Shown here in pieces: positions 25,330 to 35,590 of a stretch of 64,000 nt of DNA. The position numbers were made by a program, and so were the translations under genes. Source of the DNA: Bacillus sp. V3B (GTDB lineage: Bacteria > Bacillota > Bacilli > Bacillales > Cytobacillaceae); the NCBI RefSeq assembly GCF_024494465.1, contig NZ_JAETXM010000001.1, forward strand, positions 310,001 through 374,000, read 5' to 3'. A model generated the notes under the pieces. The model did not search any database. It worked only from the letters and a program-made list of their open reading frames with translations, and had not been told where the DNA came from. How positions within the stretch are numbered: position 1 is the first letter of the stretch; the number at the start of each line of letters is the position of its first letter.

Positions 25330-25809
25330 ATGGAATATGTTTACTGGGGATTGATTATTTTATTGTTTATTGTCGCTTTTGTAGGCTTAGTTTATCCCGT
25401 TATACCAAGTGTGCTGTTCTTGTATGCTGGATTTATTTTGTATGGGGTTCTTTTCTCTTTCGCCCCTTTTAATTGGTTTTTCTGGGTTATTCAAGGATTA
25501 TTTGTCCTCTTATTGTTCGGCGCAGATTATATTGCTAACATGATTGGGGTCAAAAAGTATGGGGGAACAAAAGCGGGTATTTGGGGAAGCACATTTGGCT
25601 TATTAGTGGGTCCTTTTGTCATTCCATTTTTGGGAATTGTGCTTGGGCCTTTTATTGGTGCGATTATTGCAGAACTTATTGTTCATAAAACAAATATAAA
25701 AGATGCAATAAAAATTGGTTTTGGTTCAGTCATAGGTTTTATAAGTAGCGTGATTACAAAAGGAATTATTCAACTTGTAATGGTCATCTACTTTATCCTG
25801 GTCATCTGA
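25330..25809 (+). CDS. yqgC: YqgC-like DUF456 membrane protein
   Basis: A 159-residue integral membrane protein of the DUF456 family with four to five hydrophobic segments and a glycine-rich centre ([20 protein letters not shown], then [15 protein letters not shown]). The function is unknown. I start it at ATG 25330, with GAGGAGG upstream, rather than at an in-frame TTG inside the ribosome site. It is divergent from yqgB. Confidence 0.82.
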   Translation: MEYVYWGLIILLFIVAFVGLVYPVIPSVLFLYAGFILYGVLFSFAPFNWFFWVIQGLFVLLLFGADYIANMIGVKKYGGTKAGIWGSTFGLLVGPFVIPFLGIVLGPFIGAIIAELIVHKTNIKDAIKIGFGSVIGFISSVITKGIIQLVMVIYFILVI

Positions 25810-25820
25810 TAGTCGCTAAT

Positions 25821-25868
25821 GACAACCTTTCCCTTAAAGAATAATAGTCACTCAAAGGAAAGGTTGTC
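25821..25868. terminator. Stem-loop between yqgC and the fnr-type gene
   Basis: A perfect 12-bp stem GACAACCTTTCC/GGAAAGGTTGTC (25821-25832 with 25857-25868). It lies between convergent genes; the T-run is weak. Confidence 0.6.
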
Positions 25869-25886
25869 TGAACTAAAGTTGTGCGT

Positions 25887-26591
25887 TTAGTTAAGGCCAC
25901 AGATTTGTTTGCTACAATTTTGACAGTCCACTTCATGCCTTAAGAAGGCTAAATTCTTCACTGTAAATCGTTGATGTTCATAAGCCAGAACATCTTTTTC
26001 ACGAAGTTCTTTCAACATTCTTTGAATCACTTCTCTTGTGCCAAAGGTTAAATTGGCTAGTTCCTGATGGGTAATGGGTAGATCAATTAAGATTCCGTTT
26101 TCGGTTACAATACCATAGCTATTGCAAAGTCTGATAAGAATGGAATAAAGTCCACCTTTTTTTCCGTTCATAATCAAATCTTGACATTTAATTTGCGATT
26201 TTATATATCGTGTACTAAGCCAAGTTGATAAAGCTCCAAGTACTTGTGGTTCACTCAATGCATATTCTTCGAATTGTGATTTTTTAATGACAAGCAGTTC
26301 ACAGTTCGTTAAGGTTTTTGCATAAAAATGGTAATGTGGTTGCTTACTGAATAATTCATATTCAACAATCAGCTCTTCGCCACTTAGCATTTTAAGGATA
26401 AACTCTTTCCCTTTTACATGTACTCGTCCAACAGAAACAGTTCCACTTAGTAATAGATAAATATTCTCTACTTCCTCTTTTTCTTGAAACAAATAAGAGT
26501 CAACTGGGAACTTCTGTATCGGTTCTTTATCGATAAAATATTGTATTAATAGACTGTAAAGGGAAATATTTATTTCTTTAACATTAAACAT
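25887..26591 (-). CDS. fnr: Fnr-type oxygen-sensing Crp/Fnr regulator with C-terminal Fe-S motif
   Basis: A 234-residue Crp/Fnr regulator: cyclic-nucleotide-binding-like beta barrel, a long dimer helix, then a helix-turn-helix (ITHQELANLTFGTREVIQRMLKEL). At the very C terminus lie Cys223, Cys226 and Cys231 (DCQNCSKQICGLN), the C-x2-C-x4-C arrangement that binds the 4Fe-4S cluster of B. subtilis Fnr, and Asp138 stands where the fourth ligand Asp141 lies in that protein. So it is a Bacillus-type Fnr rather than Crp or ArcR. I start it at ATG 26591, with AGGGG upstream, not at an in-frame GTG. In B. subtilis fnr lies with narK; here it neighbours sodA. Confidence 0.85.
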   Translation of the reverse strand: MFNVKEINISLYSLLIQYFIDKEPIQKFPVDSYLFQEKEEVENIYLLLSGTVSVGRVHVKGKEFILKMLSGEELIVEYELFSKQPHYHFYAKTLTNCELLVIKKSQFEEYALSEPQVLGALSTWLSTRYIKSQIKCQDLIMNGKKGGLYSILIRLCNSYGIVTENGILIDLPITHQELANLTFGTREVIQRMLKELREKDVLAYEHQRFTVKNLAFLRHEVDCQNCSKQICGLN

Positions 26592-27009
26592 AGATATCAC
26601 GCCCCTATTTTTACTTCTAATTTGATTAAATCAAATAATCGTTTTATGTCAATGAAGATTTGGATTTTTCTGGAAAACAAAACGTCTAGAGATGACTAAT
26701 ATCGTTGACAGTTTGCTGATTGAGCCATTCGTGACAAATTTTTGAATTTTTATGAATGAAGGTTAGTATGAATAGAGGGATTTTTCCTATTTCCTTTGGC
26801 AGAATTTAATAAAATAGAATCAAAAGTAATCATGGAAATCGAATTCTTTGATTAGGAAATAGAATTTACGTAAATACTGAAGGCGTATTATTTGTAAATG
26901 ATGAGGGAAATTTGATAATCTAAAGATAGTTCTTTAGAAGATCCCTTTTTCATGATCATCAAGAGTAAAATGGATCTAAAGACAAATTGATACATAGGAG
27001 GAATTTTAA
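26592..27009. other. Divergent promoter region fnr-type gene / sodA
   Basis: About 420 bases without a supported gene. ATTTGATTAAATCAAAT (26620-26636) is a palindrome about 30 bases before the fnr-type start; it resembles an FNR half-site pair TTGAT...ATCAA but with a three-base instead of four-base centre. A sodA promoter must lie near 26880-26960, but no canonical boxes stand out. Confidence 0.45.
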
Positions 27010-27618
27010 ATGGGATTCGAATTACCACAATTACCTTATGCATATGAAGCTTTAGAGCCTCATATTGACAAAGAAACAATGACGATTCATCACACAAAAC
27101 ACCATAACACATATGTGACAAATCTAAACAATGCATTAGCAGGAAATGAAGAGCTTCTTTCTAAGTCTGTAGAAGAAGTTATTTCAAATCTTGACGCTGT
27201 TCCTGAGGCTGCTCGTGGTGCTGTACGTAACAATGGTGGTGGGCATGCTAACCATTCATTATTCTGGCAAATCCTATCACCTAATGGCGGTGGAGAACCT
27301 ACTGGTACATTAGCAGATGCAATTAACAGCAAATTTGGAAGTTATGAAAGTTTTAAAGATGAATTTGCAAAAGCTGCAACTACTCGTTTTGGCTCAGGTT
27401 GGGCATGGTTAGCTGTTAGCAATGGCGAACTTGAATTATCTAGTACGCCAAACCAAGATTCTCCATTAATGGAAGGTAAAACACCAATCCTTGGCTTAGA
27501 CGTTTGGGAGCATGCTTATTATTTAAAATACCAAAATCGTCGTCCTGAATATATTAATGCATTCTTTAATGTTATTAATTGGGCTGAAGTATCAAAAAGA
27601 TACGAAGCAGCGAAGTAA
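27010..27618 (+). CDS. sodA: Superoxide dismutase (Mn)
   Basis: A 202-residue Fe/Mn-type superoxide dismutase that converts superoxide to peroxide and O2 in the cytoplasm. Metal ligands are His27 (MTIHHTKHH), His82 ([11 protein letters not shown]), and the Asp and His of [15 protein letters not shown]. The residues GGHANH and QDSPL are typical of the Mn form used by Bacillus. ATAGGAGG precedes the ATG. It is at the sodA place between yqgC and yqgE. Confidence 0.97.
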   Translation: MGFELPQLPYAYEALEPHIDKETMTIHHTKHHNTYVTNLNNALAGNEELLSKSVEEVISNLDAVPEAARGAVRNNGGGHANHSLFWQILSPNGGGEPTGTLADAINSKFGSYESFKDEFAKAATTRFGSGWAWLAVSNGELELSSTPNQDSPLMEGKTPILGLDVWEHAYYLKYQNRRPEYINAFFNVINWAEVSKRYEAAK

Positions 27619-27742
27619 TAAAAAGAGCAAGTGACTGGATCATTCCTGACAAACATAAGACGCGCTCTATTAGAAAGTAGTCTTTGCCTTCTGATAGGAA
27701 TTGGACTATGACCTCGGAGGAGATAGTCACTTTAGCTAGAAT

Positions 27743-27787
27743 AAAAAAAGGACCAACAGAAAATGATTTTCTGTTGGTCCTTTTTTT
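27743..27787. terminator. Strong bidirectional terminator
   Basis: A perfect 21-bp stem (27743-27763 with 27767-27787; core GGACCAACAGAAAA) with seven-base A and T runs. It ends the sodA transcript 120 bases after the stop codon. Confidence 0.88.
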
Positions 27788-27843
27788 GAATAACGTTTGC
27801 TATTTTGTGAAAACTACCCCTTATAGACAAAGGGGAGTTTTTT

Positions 27844-29076
27844 ATGAATACGTTTAAGAAACATTTGTTCGGTGATATTGAATTAACAAAGGATTTGACG
27901 CTTTTACTCTTAATTGGTGGGCTCTATTCTTTGAGTGTTGCTCTGTCTAATACATTTGTGAATATTTTTCTGTGGAAGCAAACAGGTGAATTGCTAGACA
28001 TAGGGCTATACAATTTGGCAGTTACGGTAGCTCAACCATTAACTTTTATTCTTGCCGGTAGATGGGCAAAGAAGATTGACAGGGTGATTGTTTTACGGAT
28101 CGGAGTCATCTTTCTCGCTCTTTTTTATTTAAGTGTATTAGCCGTTGGAGCATCAGCAGCGAAGTATTTATTACTTCTAGGTACACTTTTAGGTATTGGA
28201 TATGGTTTTTACTGGCTTGCTTTTAATGTTCTGACTTTTGAAATTACCGAACCAGAAACAAGAGACTTTTTCAATGGCTTTCTTGGGATTCTCACATCTG
28301 TAGGAGGAATGATTGGACCTATCGCTGCCGGATTTATTATTTCAAGATTGGAGAAGTTCACAGGATATTCAATTGTGTTTGGAATTTCATTAGGCTTATT
28401 TGCTTTAGCTGTTTTATTAAGTTTCTCTTTAAAACGGAGACCAGCAAATGGGAAATATTGGTTTATTCGAATTCTTTCAGAACGTAAAAATAGTCTGAAT
28501 TGGAGAATGGTAACAAATGCCCATTTTTTCCAAGGACTTCGTGAAGGGATTTTTGCCTTTATGATTTCAGTGCTTGTCTTTATTTCGACAGGAACAGAAA
28601 TGGCTTTAGGTACATATGGATTGATTAACTCAGGAGTGTCTTTTTTAGCTTATTTTGCCGTCTCTAGGCTAATCAAAAAGAACCAACGTTTGAAATCAAT
28701 CTTGCTTGGTGGATTACTACTATATGCCGCTCTTTTTTTAATTGCTTTTGATGTTACGTATACGAAGTTGCTGATTTATGCTGTCACAATTGCCATTGCG
28801 TATCCACTTTTGCTTGTTCCTTATTTATCGATTACCTATGATGTAATCGGAAGTGGTTGGAAGGCTGCGGAAATGAGAGTGGAGTATATCGTTGTAAGAG
28901 AAATTTATCTGAATGCAGGAAGAATTGTTTCGATCCTCTTTTTTTTAGTGATGGTTAGTGTGATGGATGTTAAGGAAAGTCTTCCTATTTTATTTCTTGT
29001 ATTAGGTGCGGGCCACACCGTTATCTATTTGTTCATCAGACGTGTTCGTCTTGAAACCCTAACAAGAGAGGCGTAA
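27844..29076 (+). CDS. yqgE: YqgE-like major facilitator superfamily transporter
   Basis: A 410-residue MFS protein with about twelve membrane segments. The loop between segments 2 and 3 reads GRWAKKIDRVIVLRIG, the family motif A region, and a long central loop carries SFSLKRRPANGKYW. The substrate is unknown. AAAGGGGAG precedes the ATG. It is at the yqgE place between sodA and pbpA, with its own terminator. Confidence 0.85.
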   Translation: MNTFKKHLFGDIELTKDLTLLLLIGGLYSLSVALSNTFVNIFLWKQTGELLDIGLYNLAVTVAQPLTFILAGRWAKKIDRVIVLRIGVIFLALFYLSVLAVGASAAKYLLLLGTLLGIGYGFYWLAFNVLTFEITEPETRDFFNGFLGILTSVGGMIGPIAAGFIISRLEKFTGYSIVFGISLGLFALAVLLSFSLKRRPANGKYWFIRILSERKNSLNWRMVTNAHFFQGLREGIFAFMISVLVFISTGTEMALGTYGLINSGVSFLAYFAVSRLIKKNQRLKSILLGGLLLYAALFLIAFDVTYTKLLIYAVTIAIAYPLLLVPYLSITYDVIGSGWKAAEMRVEYIVVREIYLNAGRIVSILFFLVMVSVMDVKESLPILFLVLGAGHTVIYLFIRRVRLETLTREA

Positions 29077-29091
29077 TGCCTCTCTTTTTTT
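29065..29091 (+). terminator. Terminator overlapping the yqgE stop
   Basis: AGAGAGGC (29065-29072) pairs with GCCTCTCT (29078-29085), followed by TTTTTT. The stem includes the last codons. Confidence 0.88.
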
Positions 29092-29220
29092 ATACTCAAC
29101 TCCAGAGCTTTTATCATTTGCAATTAATTACCTTTATGTAAAACAGGTTTTATGTGGTATTATTTCTGTTTTTCTTTTACTATATAAAGAGAATGGTTTC
29201 ATGGAGGAAGTGAGTATTCG

Positions 29221-31332
29221 TTGAATAAAAAAAAGAAAAAGAAAAAGACTCATGTCCCTATTCGATTAAACATGCTCTTTTTTATTGTATTTTTATTATT
29301 TTCTGTCTTAATTCTTCGTCTTGGAGTTGTCCAAATTGTTTATGGAGAAGATTATAAACGAGAAATTGAACGAACAGAGGATGTCACCGTTAATAATCCT
29401 GTACCTAGAGGAAAGATGTATGACACATACGGTAATATTATTGTGGATAATATACCTGAAAATGCGATTACGTACACAAATAACGGTGCTAGTCAAAAGG
29501 AAATGCTTGAAGTTGCTGAAAGACTAGCCAAATTGATTGAAAAAAAGCCAGACAAAGTCACAGAGAGAGATAAAAAAGATTATTGGATTATAAAAAATCC
29601 AGAAGAAGCAGAAGAAAAAGTACCAGAAGAAGAACGTAAAGTATTAAAGGAAAAGTATGAAGATGGTGAATACGATGATAAAGTATATAGATTGACTTTA
29701 GATCGTATTACAGAAGAGAACTTAAATGGATTGACTGAGGATGATTTAGAAGTATTAGCCATTTATCGAGAATTTATTAGTGGTTATAAATTCACGCCGC
29801 AAATTGTGAAAAATAAAGATGTAAAACAAGAAGAGTTTGCTGTTGTGAGTGAAAATTTGCAGCTCTTACCAGGGGTTGATACGACAACAGACTGGGAACG
29901 CTATTATGCTTATAATAGTACGTTGCGCTCTGTACTTGGTGGTGTGACAAGCTCTGATAAGGGCCTCCCCGCTGAAACAATTGATTATTATTTATCAAGG
30001 GATTATAGTCGAAATGATCGGGTTGGTACAAGCTATATAGAAAAGCAATATGAAGATGTTTTACATGGACAGAAAGCAAAAGTGAAAAATGTCACCGATC
30101 AAACTGGAGAGATTGTGAGTACTGAAGTGATTTCTGAAGGGCAAAGAGGGAAAGATCTTGTCTTAACGATTGATATGGAATTACAGCTTGCAGTTGAAAA
30201 AATAATTGAAGAAGAATTAAAAGCAGCTAAAACATTCCCTAGCACACATTTATTAGATCGTGCATATGTGGTGTTAATGGATCCGAATACAGGGGAAATA
30301 AAGTCATTGGCCGGTAAACGGATTGTTAAAAATGAAGACACGGGTAAAACAGAAATGGAGGATCATGCACTTGGAACGTTTACATCTACGTATGGTGTTG
30401 GGTCTGCTGTAAAAGGAGCGACGATTTTAACTGGCTATCAAACAGGTGTGATTCAACCAGGAAAGAGTTTTTTTGATACACCATTGTATATTAATACACT
30501 TCGGAAAGGTTCGTGGAAAAACCTTGGCTGGATGGACGATGTCAGTGCTTTAAAATATTCTTCAAACGTCTATATGTTTCATCTTGCCATTAAAATGGGT
30601 GAAGGAAATTATATCCCACGTAAACCGTTACCCATAAATATAGAGGCTTTTGATACGATGCGGCAGCATTTTGCTCAATATGGTCTTGGTGTTCGGACGG
30701 GAATTGACTTACCTGGTGAACAAATTGGTTTTAAAGGTCAGGATACGTTACCAGGATTTTTACTTGACCTTTCAATTGGACAATATGATACATATTCAGC
30801 GTTACAGTTAGCTCAATATGTTTCGACGATTGCGAATGGGGGTAGCCGAATGGAACCTCATATGGTGAAAGAAATTCGTGAGCCACAATTGGATAATGAG
30901 CTTGGTCCAATTGTCCAGGAAATTAAGCCAAAGGTTTTGAATCGTTTGGATGTTGAGGAAAACTGGATGGATCGTGTGCAGTTAGGCTTCAAAAAGGTCA
31001 TGCAAGAACAAGGTGGTACAGCCTATAGCTTTTTCAGTGATAAATCCTATTCACCTGCTGGAAAGACAGGAACTGCTGAAGCGACCTATGATGGGCCTAT
31101 AAAAAGTTATCGGATGGCTCCGGTTATAAATTTGAGTCTTGTTGGATATGCTCCATCAGATAATCCTGAAATTGCTATGGCAGTACTAGTGCCATGGGCA
31201 TACCAAGGTGGGAGAAATAATCAAGCTAATTTAATTATTGGCGAGAGGGTACTGGATGCGTATTTTGAGTTGAAAAACCAGCGTGTATCTGGAAATACCA
31301 CTAACCAAGATAAATCGGAAGCGAAGATATAG
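29221..31332 (+). CDS. pbpA: Penicillin-binding protein 2A (transpeptidase PbpA)
   Basis: A 703-residue class B penicillin-binding protein that cross-links peptidoglycan during elongation and spore outgrowth. One N-terminal membrane segment (residues 17-38) is followed by the dimerisation domain with a charged insertion (residues 95-180) and the transpeptidase domain with all three motifs: Ser395-x-x-Lys398 (SAVK), Ser447-x-Asn449 (SSN) and Lys615-Thr-Gly (KTG). The start is TTG; GGAGG lies 13 bases upstream, somewhat far. It lies between yqgE and pstS as in B. subtilis. Confidence 0.95.
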   Translation: MNKKKKKKKTHVPIRLNMLFFIVFLLFSVLILRLGVVQIVYGEDYKREIERTEDVTVNNPVPRGKMYDTYGNIIVDNIPENAITYTNNGASQKEMLEVAERLAKLIEKKPDKVTERDKKDYWIIKNPEEAEEKVPEEERKVLKEKYEDGEYDDKVYRLTLDRITEENLNGLTEDDLEVLAIYREFISGYKFTPQIVKNKDVKQEEFAVVSENLQLLPGVDTTTDWERYYAYNSTLRSVLGGVTSSDKGLPAETIDYYLSRDYSRNDRVGTSYIEKQYEDVLHGQKAKVKNVTDQTGEIVSTEVISEGQRGKDLVLTIDMELQLAVEKIIEEELKAAKTFPSTHLLDRAYVVLMDPNTGEIKSLAGKRIVKNEDTGKTEMEDHALGTFTSTYGVGSAVKGATILTGYQTGVIQPGKSFFDTPLYINTLRKGSWKNLGWMDDVSALKYSSNVYMFHLAIKMGEGNYIPRKPLPINIEAFDTMRQHFAQYGLGVRTGIDLPGEQIGFKGQDTLPGFLLDLSIGQYDTYSALQLAQYVSTIANGGSRMEPHMVKEIREPQLDNELGPIVQEIKPKVLNRLDVEENWMDRVQLGFKKVMQEQGGTAYSFFSDKSYSPAGKTGTAEATYDGPIKSYRMAPVINLSLVGYAPSDNPEIAMAVLVPWAYQGGRNNQANLIIGERVLDAYFELKNQRVSGNTTNQDKSEAKI

Positions 31333-31362
31333 AACAGTCTAATAATGAGTAATATAGTTAAG

Positions 31363-31406
31363 AAAACCTGCCTCTATTTGATATTTGAATAGGCAGGTTT
31401 TTTTTG
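31363..31406 (+). terminator. Terminator after pbpA
   Basis: AAAACCTGCCT pairs with AGGCAGGTTTT, followed by an eight-base T-run. Confidence 0.9.
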
Positions 31407-31471
31407 TGCAAAATAAGTGAAACTATACAAAAGGGTAATAAAGTAAAATATATTTTTCAAATTTCGACAAA

Positions 31472-31546
31472 TTTACACAAGAAACAACTAAATTTACAAA
31501 AGCTTTACATTTTGTTAAAACCGGATTTACAGTAAACCTTTATTGT
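31472..31546 (+). promoter_or_regulatory. PhoP-controlled pst promoter (Pho box)
   Basis: TTTACA repeats stand at 31493, 31504, TTAAAA at 31515, and TTTACA again at 31526: four direct repeats at exact 11-base spacing, the known PhoP-binding pattern. One more TTTACA lies at 31472. A TATTGT -10-like element follows at 31541. Transcription should rise in phosphate starvation. Confidence 0.85.
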
Positions 31547-31587
31547 ATTAGTTGTAGGGAAAAACAGAACACATAGGGGGAAAAGAA

Positions 31588-32550
31588 ATGAAAAGCTTTA
31601 AGTACATAGCACTTTCAGTGGCAATCTCAGGAGTGCTAGCGTTGACCGCTTGTGGACCAACAAATACAGGCACTGAGTCAGAAGGAAATACTACAGAACA
31701 AGCAAGTGAAAGCAAACAATTTGAGGGTTCAGTAAAGGTAGATGGATCTTCAACTGTATTCCCGATCATGGAAGCAGTAGCTGAAGAATATAATATAGCC
31801 CAGCCAAAAATGAAAGTATCTGTTGCGTCTTCTGGAACGGGTGGTGGATTTAAATCATTTATAGCGGGAGAAACAGATATTAGCAATGCTTCTCGTCCAA
31901 TCAAAGATGAAGAAAAAGCTAAACTTGAAGAAGCTGGTATCGACTATACTGAATTTGAAGTTGCAATAGATGGTTTATCGATTGTTGTAAATCAAGCAAA
32001 TGACTTTGTGGATTATTTAACTGTTGATGAGTTAAAAAAAATGTGGCTTGAAGATGGTACAGTGAAAAAATGGTCTGATATTCGTGAAGGATGGCCTGAA
32101 GAAGAAATTAAATTTTACTCTCCTGGTACTGATTCAGGAACATTTGATTACTTCGATGAAATCATTTTAGAAGAGCAACCAATTGTTGAAAGTGCTACTC
32201 TTTCTGAAGATGACAATGTTCTTGTTCAAGGTGTGACTGGCGATGAAAATGCTATCGGTTACTTTGGTTATGCTTACTACTCAGAAAATAAAGAAAAGTT
32301 AAAGATAGTTCCAATTGATAATGGTGAGGGCGCTGTTGAACCAACGAACGAAACGGTTGAAAGTGGAGAATATGCACCACTTTCTCGTCCATTGTTCATC
32401 TATGTTAAAAATGAATCAGTGAAAAAAGAAGAAGTTTATGACTTTGTTAAATTTACTTTAGAGAATGCAGGTGATCTTTCTGAAGATGTTGGTTATGTAA
32501 GACTACCATCTTATGATGAAGCATTATCAACACTTGAAGGTCTTAAATAA
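31588..32550 (+). CDS. pstS: Phosphate ABC transporter, substrate-binding lipoprotein
   Basis: A 320-residue lipoprotein: signal peptide with lipobox LTAC, a Ser/Glu/Thr-rich linker (residues 25-45), and a periplasmic-binding-protein fold. Phosphate-binding segments are visible: [33 protein letters not shown] in composition, and [12 protein letters not shown]. Synthesis of the preprotein at the membrane leads to an extracellular, lipid-anchored receptor. It is first in the pst operon behind a Pho box, and a stable hairpin follows its stop, which normally keeps its message more abundant than the rest. Confidence 0.96.
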   Translation: MKSFKYIALSVAISGVLALTACGPTNTGTESEGNTTEQASESKQFEGSVKVDGSSTVFPIMEAVAEEYNIAQPKMKVSVASSGTGGGFKSFIAGETDISNASRPIKDEEKAKLEEAGIDYTEFEVAIDGLSIVVNQANDFVDYLTVDELKKMWLEDGTVKKWSDIREGWPEEEIKFYSPGTDSGTFDYFDEIILEEQPIVESATLSEDDNVLVQGVTGDENAIGYFGYAYYSENKEKLKIVPIDNGEGAVEPTNETVESGEYAPLSRPLFIYVKNESVKKEEVYDFVKFTLENAGDLSEDVGYVRLPSYDEALSTLEGLK

Positions 32551-32576
32551 GTGGATTATTAAAGTGCTAAATAAAA

Positions 32577-32626
32577 AAGTGATTTACTCGGTCGCCAAGG
32601 TTAATAATGGCTGAGTAAATCACTTT
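32577..32626 (+). terminator. Intercistronic hairpin pstS / pstC
   Basis: AAAGTGATTTACTCGG pairs with CTGAGTAAATCACTTT (one G-T pair). No T-run follows, so it probably stabilises or partly terminates the pstS message rather than ending it fully. Confidence 0.65.
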
Positions 32627-32704
32627 ATGAGGTAATGAGAAGCATTTGAAAATTTGCTTCTCATCTTGTTATATGGATGAAAGTGGATGAAAGGGGTTTT
32701 CGTT

Positions 32705-33649
32705 TTGGTTTCAAAAAATAGTACAGAATCTTTTTCTGTTCAAGATATGATAACGGCAAAGAAGAAAAAAAGGAAATCTTTTTCAATGGAAAAAGTAATG
32801 CCCGTTATTTTATTGCTAACTGCCATTGTATCGGTTCTAACGACAATTGGTATTTTGCTTACACTCATATTTGAAACATTTATTTTCTTTGACCGTGTGG
32901 CAATTGGAGAATTTCTCACAGCACAGAAGTGGTATCCATTCTCTGATCCAGGATCATTTGGTATTTTACCACTTGTTTCGGGTACTTTGAAGGTTACGGG
33001 TATTGCTGTTATTGTTGCCGTACCGATTGGGTTAGCGACAGCTATCTATTTGAGTGAGTATGCTTCAGATAAAGCGCGCCGTACTATAAAACCGATTCTT
33101 GAAGTATTGGCTGGAATTCCCACCATCGTATACGGTTTCTTTGCTTTAACATTTGTTACACCTATACTAAGAGAATTTATTCCAACACTTGAAATTTTCA
33201 ATGCATTAAGCCCAGGTATTGTGATTGGGATTATGATTACACCAATGATTGCCTCTCTTTCAGAGGATGCTATGTCGTCTGTACCGAGGGCAATGCGAGA
33301 AGGAGCCTTAGCGTTAGGTTCAACCAAATTGGAAGTTTCATTAAAAGTTGTGCTTCCAGCGGCTATTTCAGGAATTGTTTCTTCGATCGTACTTGCTATT
33401 TCACGGGCAATTGGAGAAACGATGATTGTCGCTGTTGCTGGGGGATCCACGCCAAACTTAAGCTGGGATGTGACAAGTTCAATCCAAACCATGACTGCTT
33501 ATATTGTTCAAGTCAGTCAAGGGGATGCGGGTTATGGAACGACCATCTATTACAGTATTTATGCCGTTGGGTTTACGCTTTTTATGTTTACTTTATTGAT
33601 GAACTTACTTGCTCAATTCATCTCTCGCCGTTTCAGGGAGGAATATTAA
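32705..33649 (+). CDS. pstC: Phosphate ABC transporter permease PstC
   Basis: Integral membrane subunit of the phosphate importer, 314 residues from this start. Six membrane segments, and the ABC coupling motif EGALALGSTKLEVSLKVVLPAA with ISRAIGETMI after it. I prefer TTG 32705, 8 bases after AAAGGGG, over the in-frame ATG at 32687, which has no ribosome site. It directly abuts pstA. Confidence 0.9.
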   Translation: MVSKNSTESFSVQDMITAKKKKRKSFSMEKVMPVILLLTAIVSVLTTIGILLTLIFETFIFFDRVAIGEFLTAQKWYPFSDPGSFGILPLVSGTLKVTGIAVIVAVPIGLATAIYLSEYASDKARRTIKPILEVLAGIPTIVYGFFALTFVTPILREFIPTLEIFNALSPGIVIGIMITPMIASLSEDAMSSVPRAMREGALALGSTKLEVSLKVVLPAAISGIVSSIVLAISRAIGETMIVAVAGGSTPNLSWDVTSSIQTMTAYIVQVSQGDAGYGTTIYYSIYAVGFTLFMFTLLMNLLAQFISRRFREEY

Positions 33650-34528
33650 ATGAAATTAATCGATCATAAGACTGTCATAAATAAAATGAAACCAAGACTA
33701 TTTCTAAATTTAATATTCAAAGGAGTATTTCTCCTTGCAACGCTTTTTGGTTTACTCGTTTTAGGTATTTTGTTATACCGGGTGATCACACAGGGGATTG
33801 GCTATTTAGATTGGCAATTTCTGAATAGCTTACCTTCTAGAAAACCTGAACAGGCTGGTGTGTACACCGCTTTAATTGGTTCTGTGTGGTTGATGCTTGT
33901 CGTGGCCCCCCTTTCGCTTATAATAGGCGTAGGAACAGCCACTTATTTGGAGGAGTATGCCAAGAAAAATCGTTTTACTAACTTTATTCAAATTAATATA
34001 TCAAACCTTGCCGGTGTACCTTCCATTGTTTTTGGTTTATTAGGATTAACGGTTTTTGTTCGTGCTCTTGCTTTAGGAACGAGTGTACTTGCAGCAGGAA
34101 TGACAATGAGTTTACTTGTCCTTCCGATCATAATTGTTGCCGCACAAGAGGCTATTCGAACTGTTCCGAAGGATTTACGTGAAGCTTCATTAGGGATGGG
34201 AGCGACGAAATGGCAAACGATTGTCCGAGTTGTTATGCCTGCGGCCATTCCGGGGATTTTAACAGGAGCCATTCTCGCTTTATCTCGTGCAATTGGTGAA
34301 ACAGCGCCGCTCGTTGTGTTAGGATTACCACTCTTTCTTGCCTTTTTGCCAAAAACTGTATTTGATATGTTTACAGTATTACCGATGCAAATTTACAACT
34401 GGACTGGACGTCCACAAGAGGAGTTTCAGGTACTTGCGGCGGCGGGAATTATTGTGTTATTAACATTATTAATTGGGATGAATTCCATTGCTGTTATCAT
34501 TCGTAATAAATTTCAAAGAAGGATGTAG
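33650..34528 (+). CDS. pstA: Phosphate ABC transporter permease PstA
   Basis: Second permease subunit, 292 residues, six membrane segments, coupling motif EASLGMGATKWQTIVRVVMPAA and LSRAIGETAPLV. Homologous to PstC. It starts on the base after the pstC stop codon with AGGGAGGA inside the pstC end. Confidence 0.93.
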   Translation: MKLIDHKTVINKMKPRLFLNLIFKGVFLLATLFGLLVLGILLYRVITQGIGYLDWQFLNSLPSRKPEQAGVYTALIGSVWLMLVVAPLSLIIGVGTATYLEEYAKKNRFTNFIQINISNLAGVPSIVFGLLGLTVFVRALALGTSVLAAGMTMSLLVLPIIIVAAQEAIRTVPKDLREASLGMGATKWQTIVRVVMPAAIPGILTGAILALSRAIGETAPLVVLGLPLFLAFLPKTVFDMFTVLPMQIYNWTGRPQEEFQVLAAAGIIVLLTLLIGMNSIAVIIRNKFQRRM

Positions 34529-34621
34529 GCTTTTTTGCCAATGTTCTAGCTACAAGGGCCTAGTTGTTTGAGACTACGCTAATCTAGTAGGAAGATGTAA
34601 TAGGATGAAGGGGAGTTTCAT

Positions 34622-35446
34622 ATGAATATAACAATTGAAAGAAAAGAGACCACTGATCCAACTAGTTCGGTGAGGGAGGGTAACGAAATAAAACAGGTTG
34701 TTTATAAGACAAACCAATTAAATCTCTGGTATGGAGAGAACCATGCATTGAAAAATATTGATCTTGATATTATGGAAAATGAAGTAACAGCCATTATCGG
34801 ACCCTCTGGATGTGGGAAATCTACTTATATTAAAACGCTAAATCGAATGATTGAATTAATTCCAAGTGTGCGCACATCGGGTGAAATTAACTATCGGGAT
34901 AGAAATATATTTGACAAATCATACGGAGTAGAGGAATTACGGACAAAGGTTGGAATGGTGTTCCAAAAACCAAATCCTTTTCCAAAGTCCATTTATGAAA
35001 ATGTTGCTTACGGACCGAAGATTCATGGAATTCGTGACAAAAAAATTCTGAACCAAATTGTTGAGAAAAGTTTGAAAGGTGCAGCTATTTGGGATGAAGT
35101 GAAAGATCGATTAGGTGAAAATGCATACGGCTTATCTGGAGGTCAACAACAGCGTCTATGTATTGCACGTTGTCTTGCAATTGAGCCTGATGTTATCTTA
35201 ATGGATGAACCTACATCTGCCCTTGATCCAATCTCAACGTTAAAAGTGGAAGAGCTTGTACAGGAATTGAAAAAAGATTTTAGTATTATTATCGTGACGC
35301 ATAATATGCAACAAGCAGCACGTATATCTGACAAAACAGCCTTTTTCTTAAATGGTGAAGTAATTGAATTTGATGAAACCAATAAAATCTTTTCTACACC
35401 TTCTGATAAACGGACGGAAGACTATATTACAGGTCGGTTTGGATAA
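34622..35446 (+). CDS. pstB: Phosphate ABC transporter ATP-binding protein PstB
   Basis: A 274-residue ATPase: Walker [11 protein letters not shown]-loop [11 protein letters not shown], the PstB-specific [16 protein letters not shown], signature LSGGQQQR, Walker [14 protein letters not shown] and switch His in [17 protein letters not shown] precedes the ATG. B. subtilis has two pstB genes in tandem; only one is present here. A terminator follows. Confidence 0.95.
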   Translation: MNITIERKETTDPTSSVREGNEIKQVVYKTNQLNLWYGENHALKNIDLDIMENEVTAIIGPSGCGKSTYIKTLNRMIELIPSVRTSGEINYRDRNIFDKSYGVEELRTKVGMVFQKPNPFPKSIYENVAYGPKIHGIRDKKILNQIVEKSLKGAAIWDEVKDRLGENAYGLSGGQQQRLCIARCLAIEPDVILMDEPTSALDPISTLKVEELVQELKKDFSIIIVTHNMQQAARISDKTAFFLNGEVIEFDETNKIFSTPSDKRTEDYITGRFG

Positions 35447-35461
35447 GCAAAATTTGAATCT

Positions 35462-35497
35462 ACAGACGTTGCTCCATCAAGCAACGTCTGTATTATT
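35462..35497 (+). terminator. Terminator between pstB and phoU
   Basis: ACAGACGTTGC pairs with GCAACGTCTGT (35462-35472 with 35481-35491) and ATTATTA follows; a weak T-run may allow read-through into phoU. Confidence 0.7.
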
Positions 35498-35590
35498 ATA
35501 GTTATTGAAAGCTTAATTATAGTATGTATTGCATATAATATAGATTGACACTATCGGAGAGAAAAAGCGAAAGTGAAGGGAGAAACAGTC

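Noticed and set aside
27619-27742. Long imperfect hairpin between sodA and its terminator (AAGTGACT ... AGTCACTT)
   Set aside because: Pairing is limited to the ends and no conserved element is recognised; the strong terminator at 27743 explains the 3' end.
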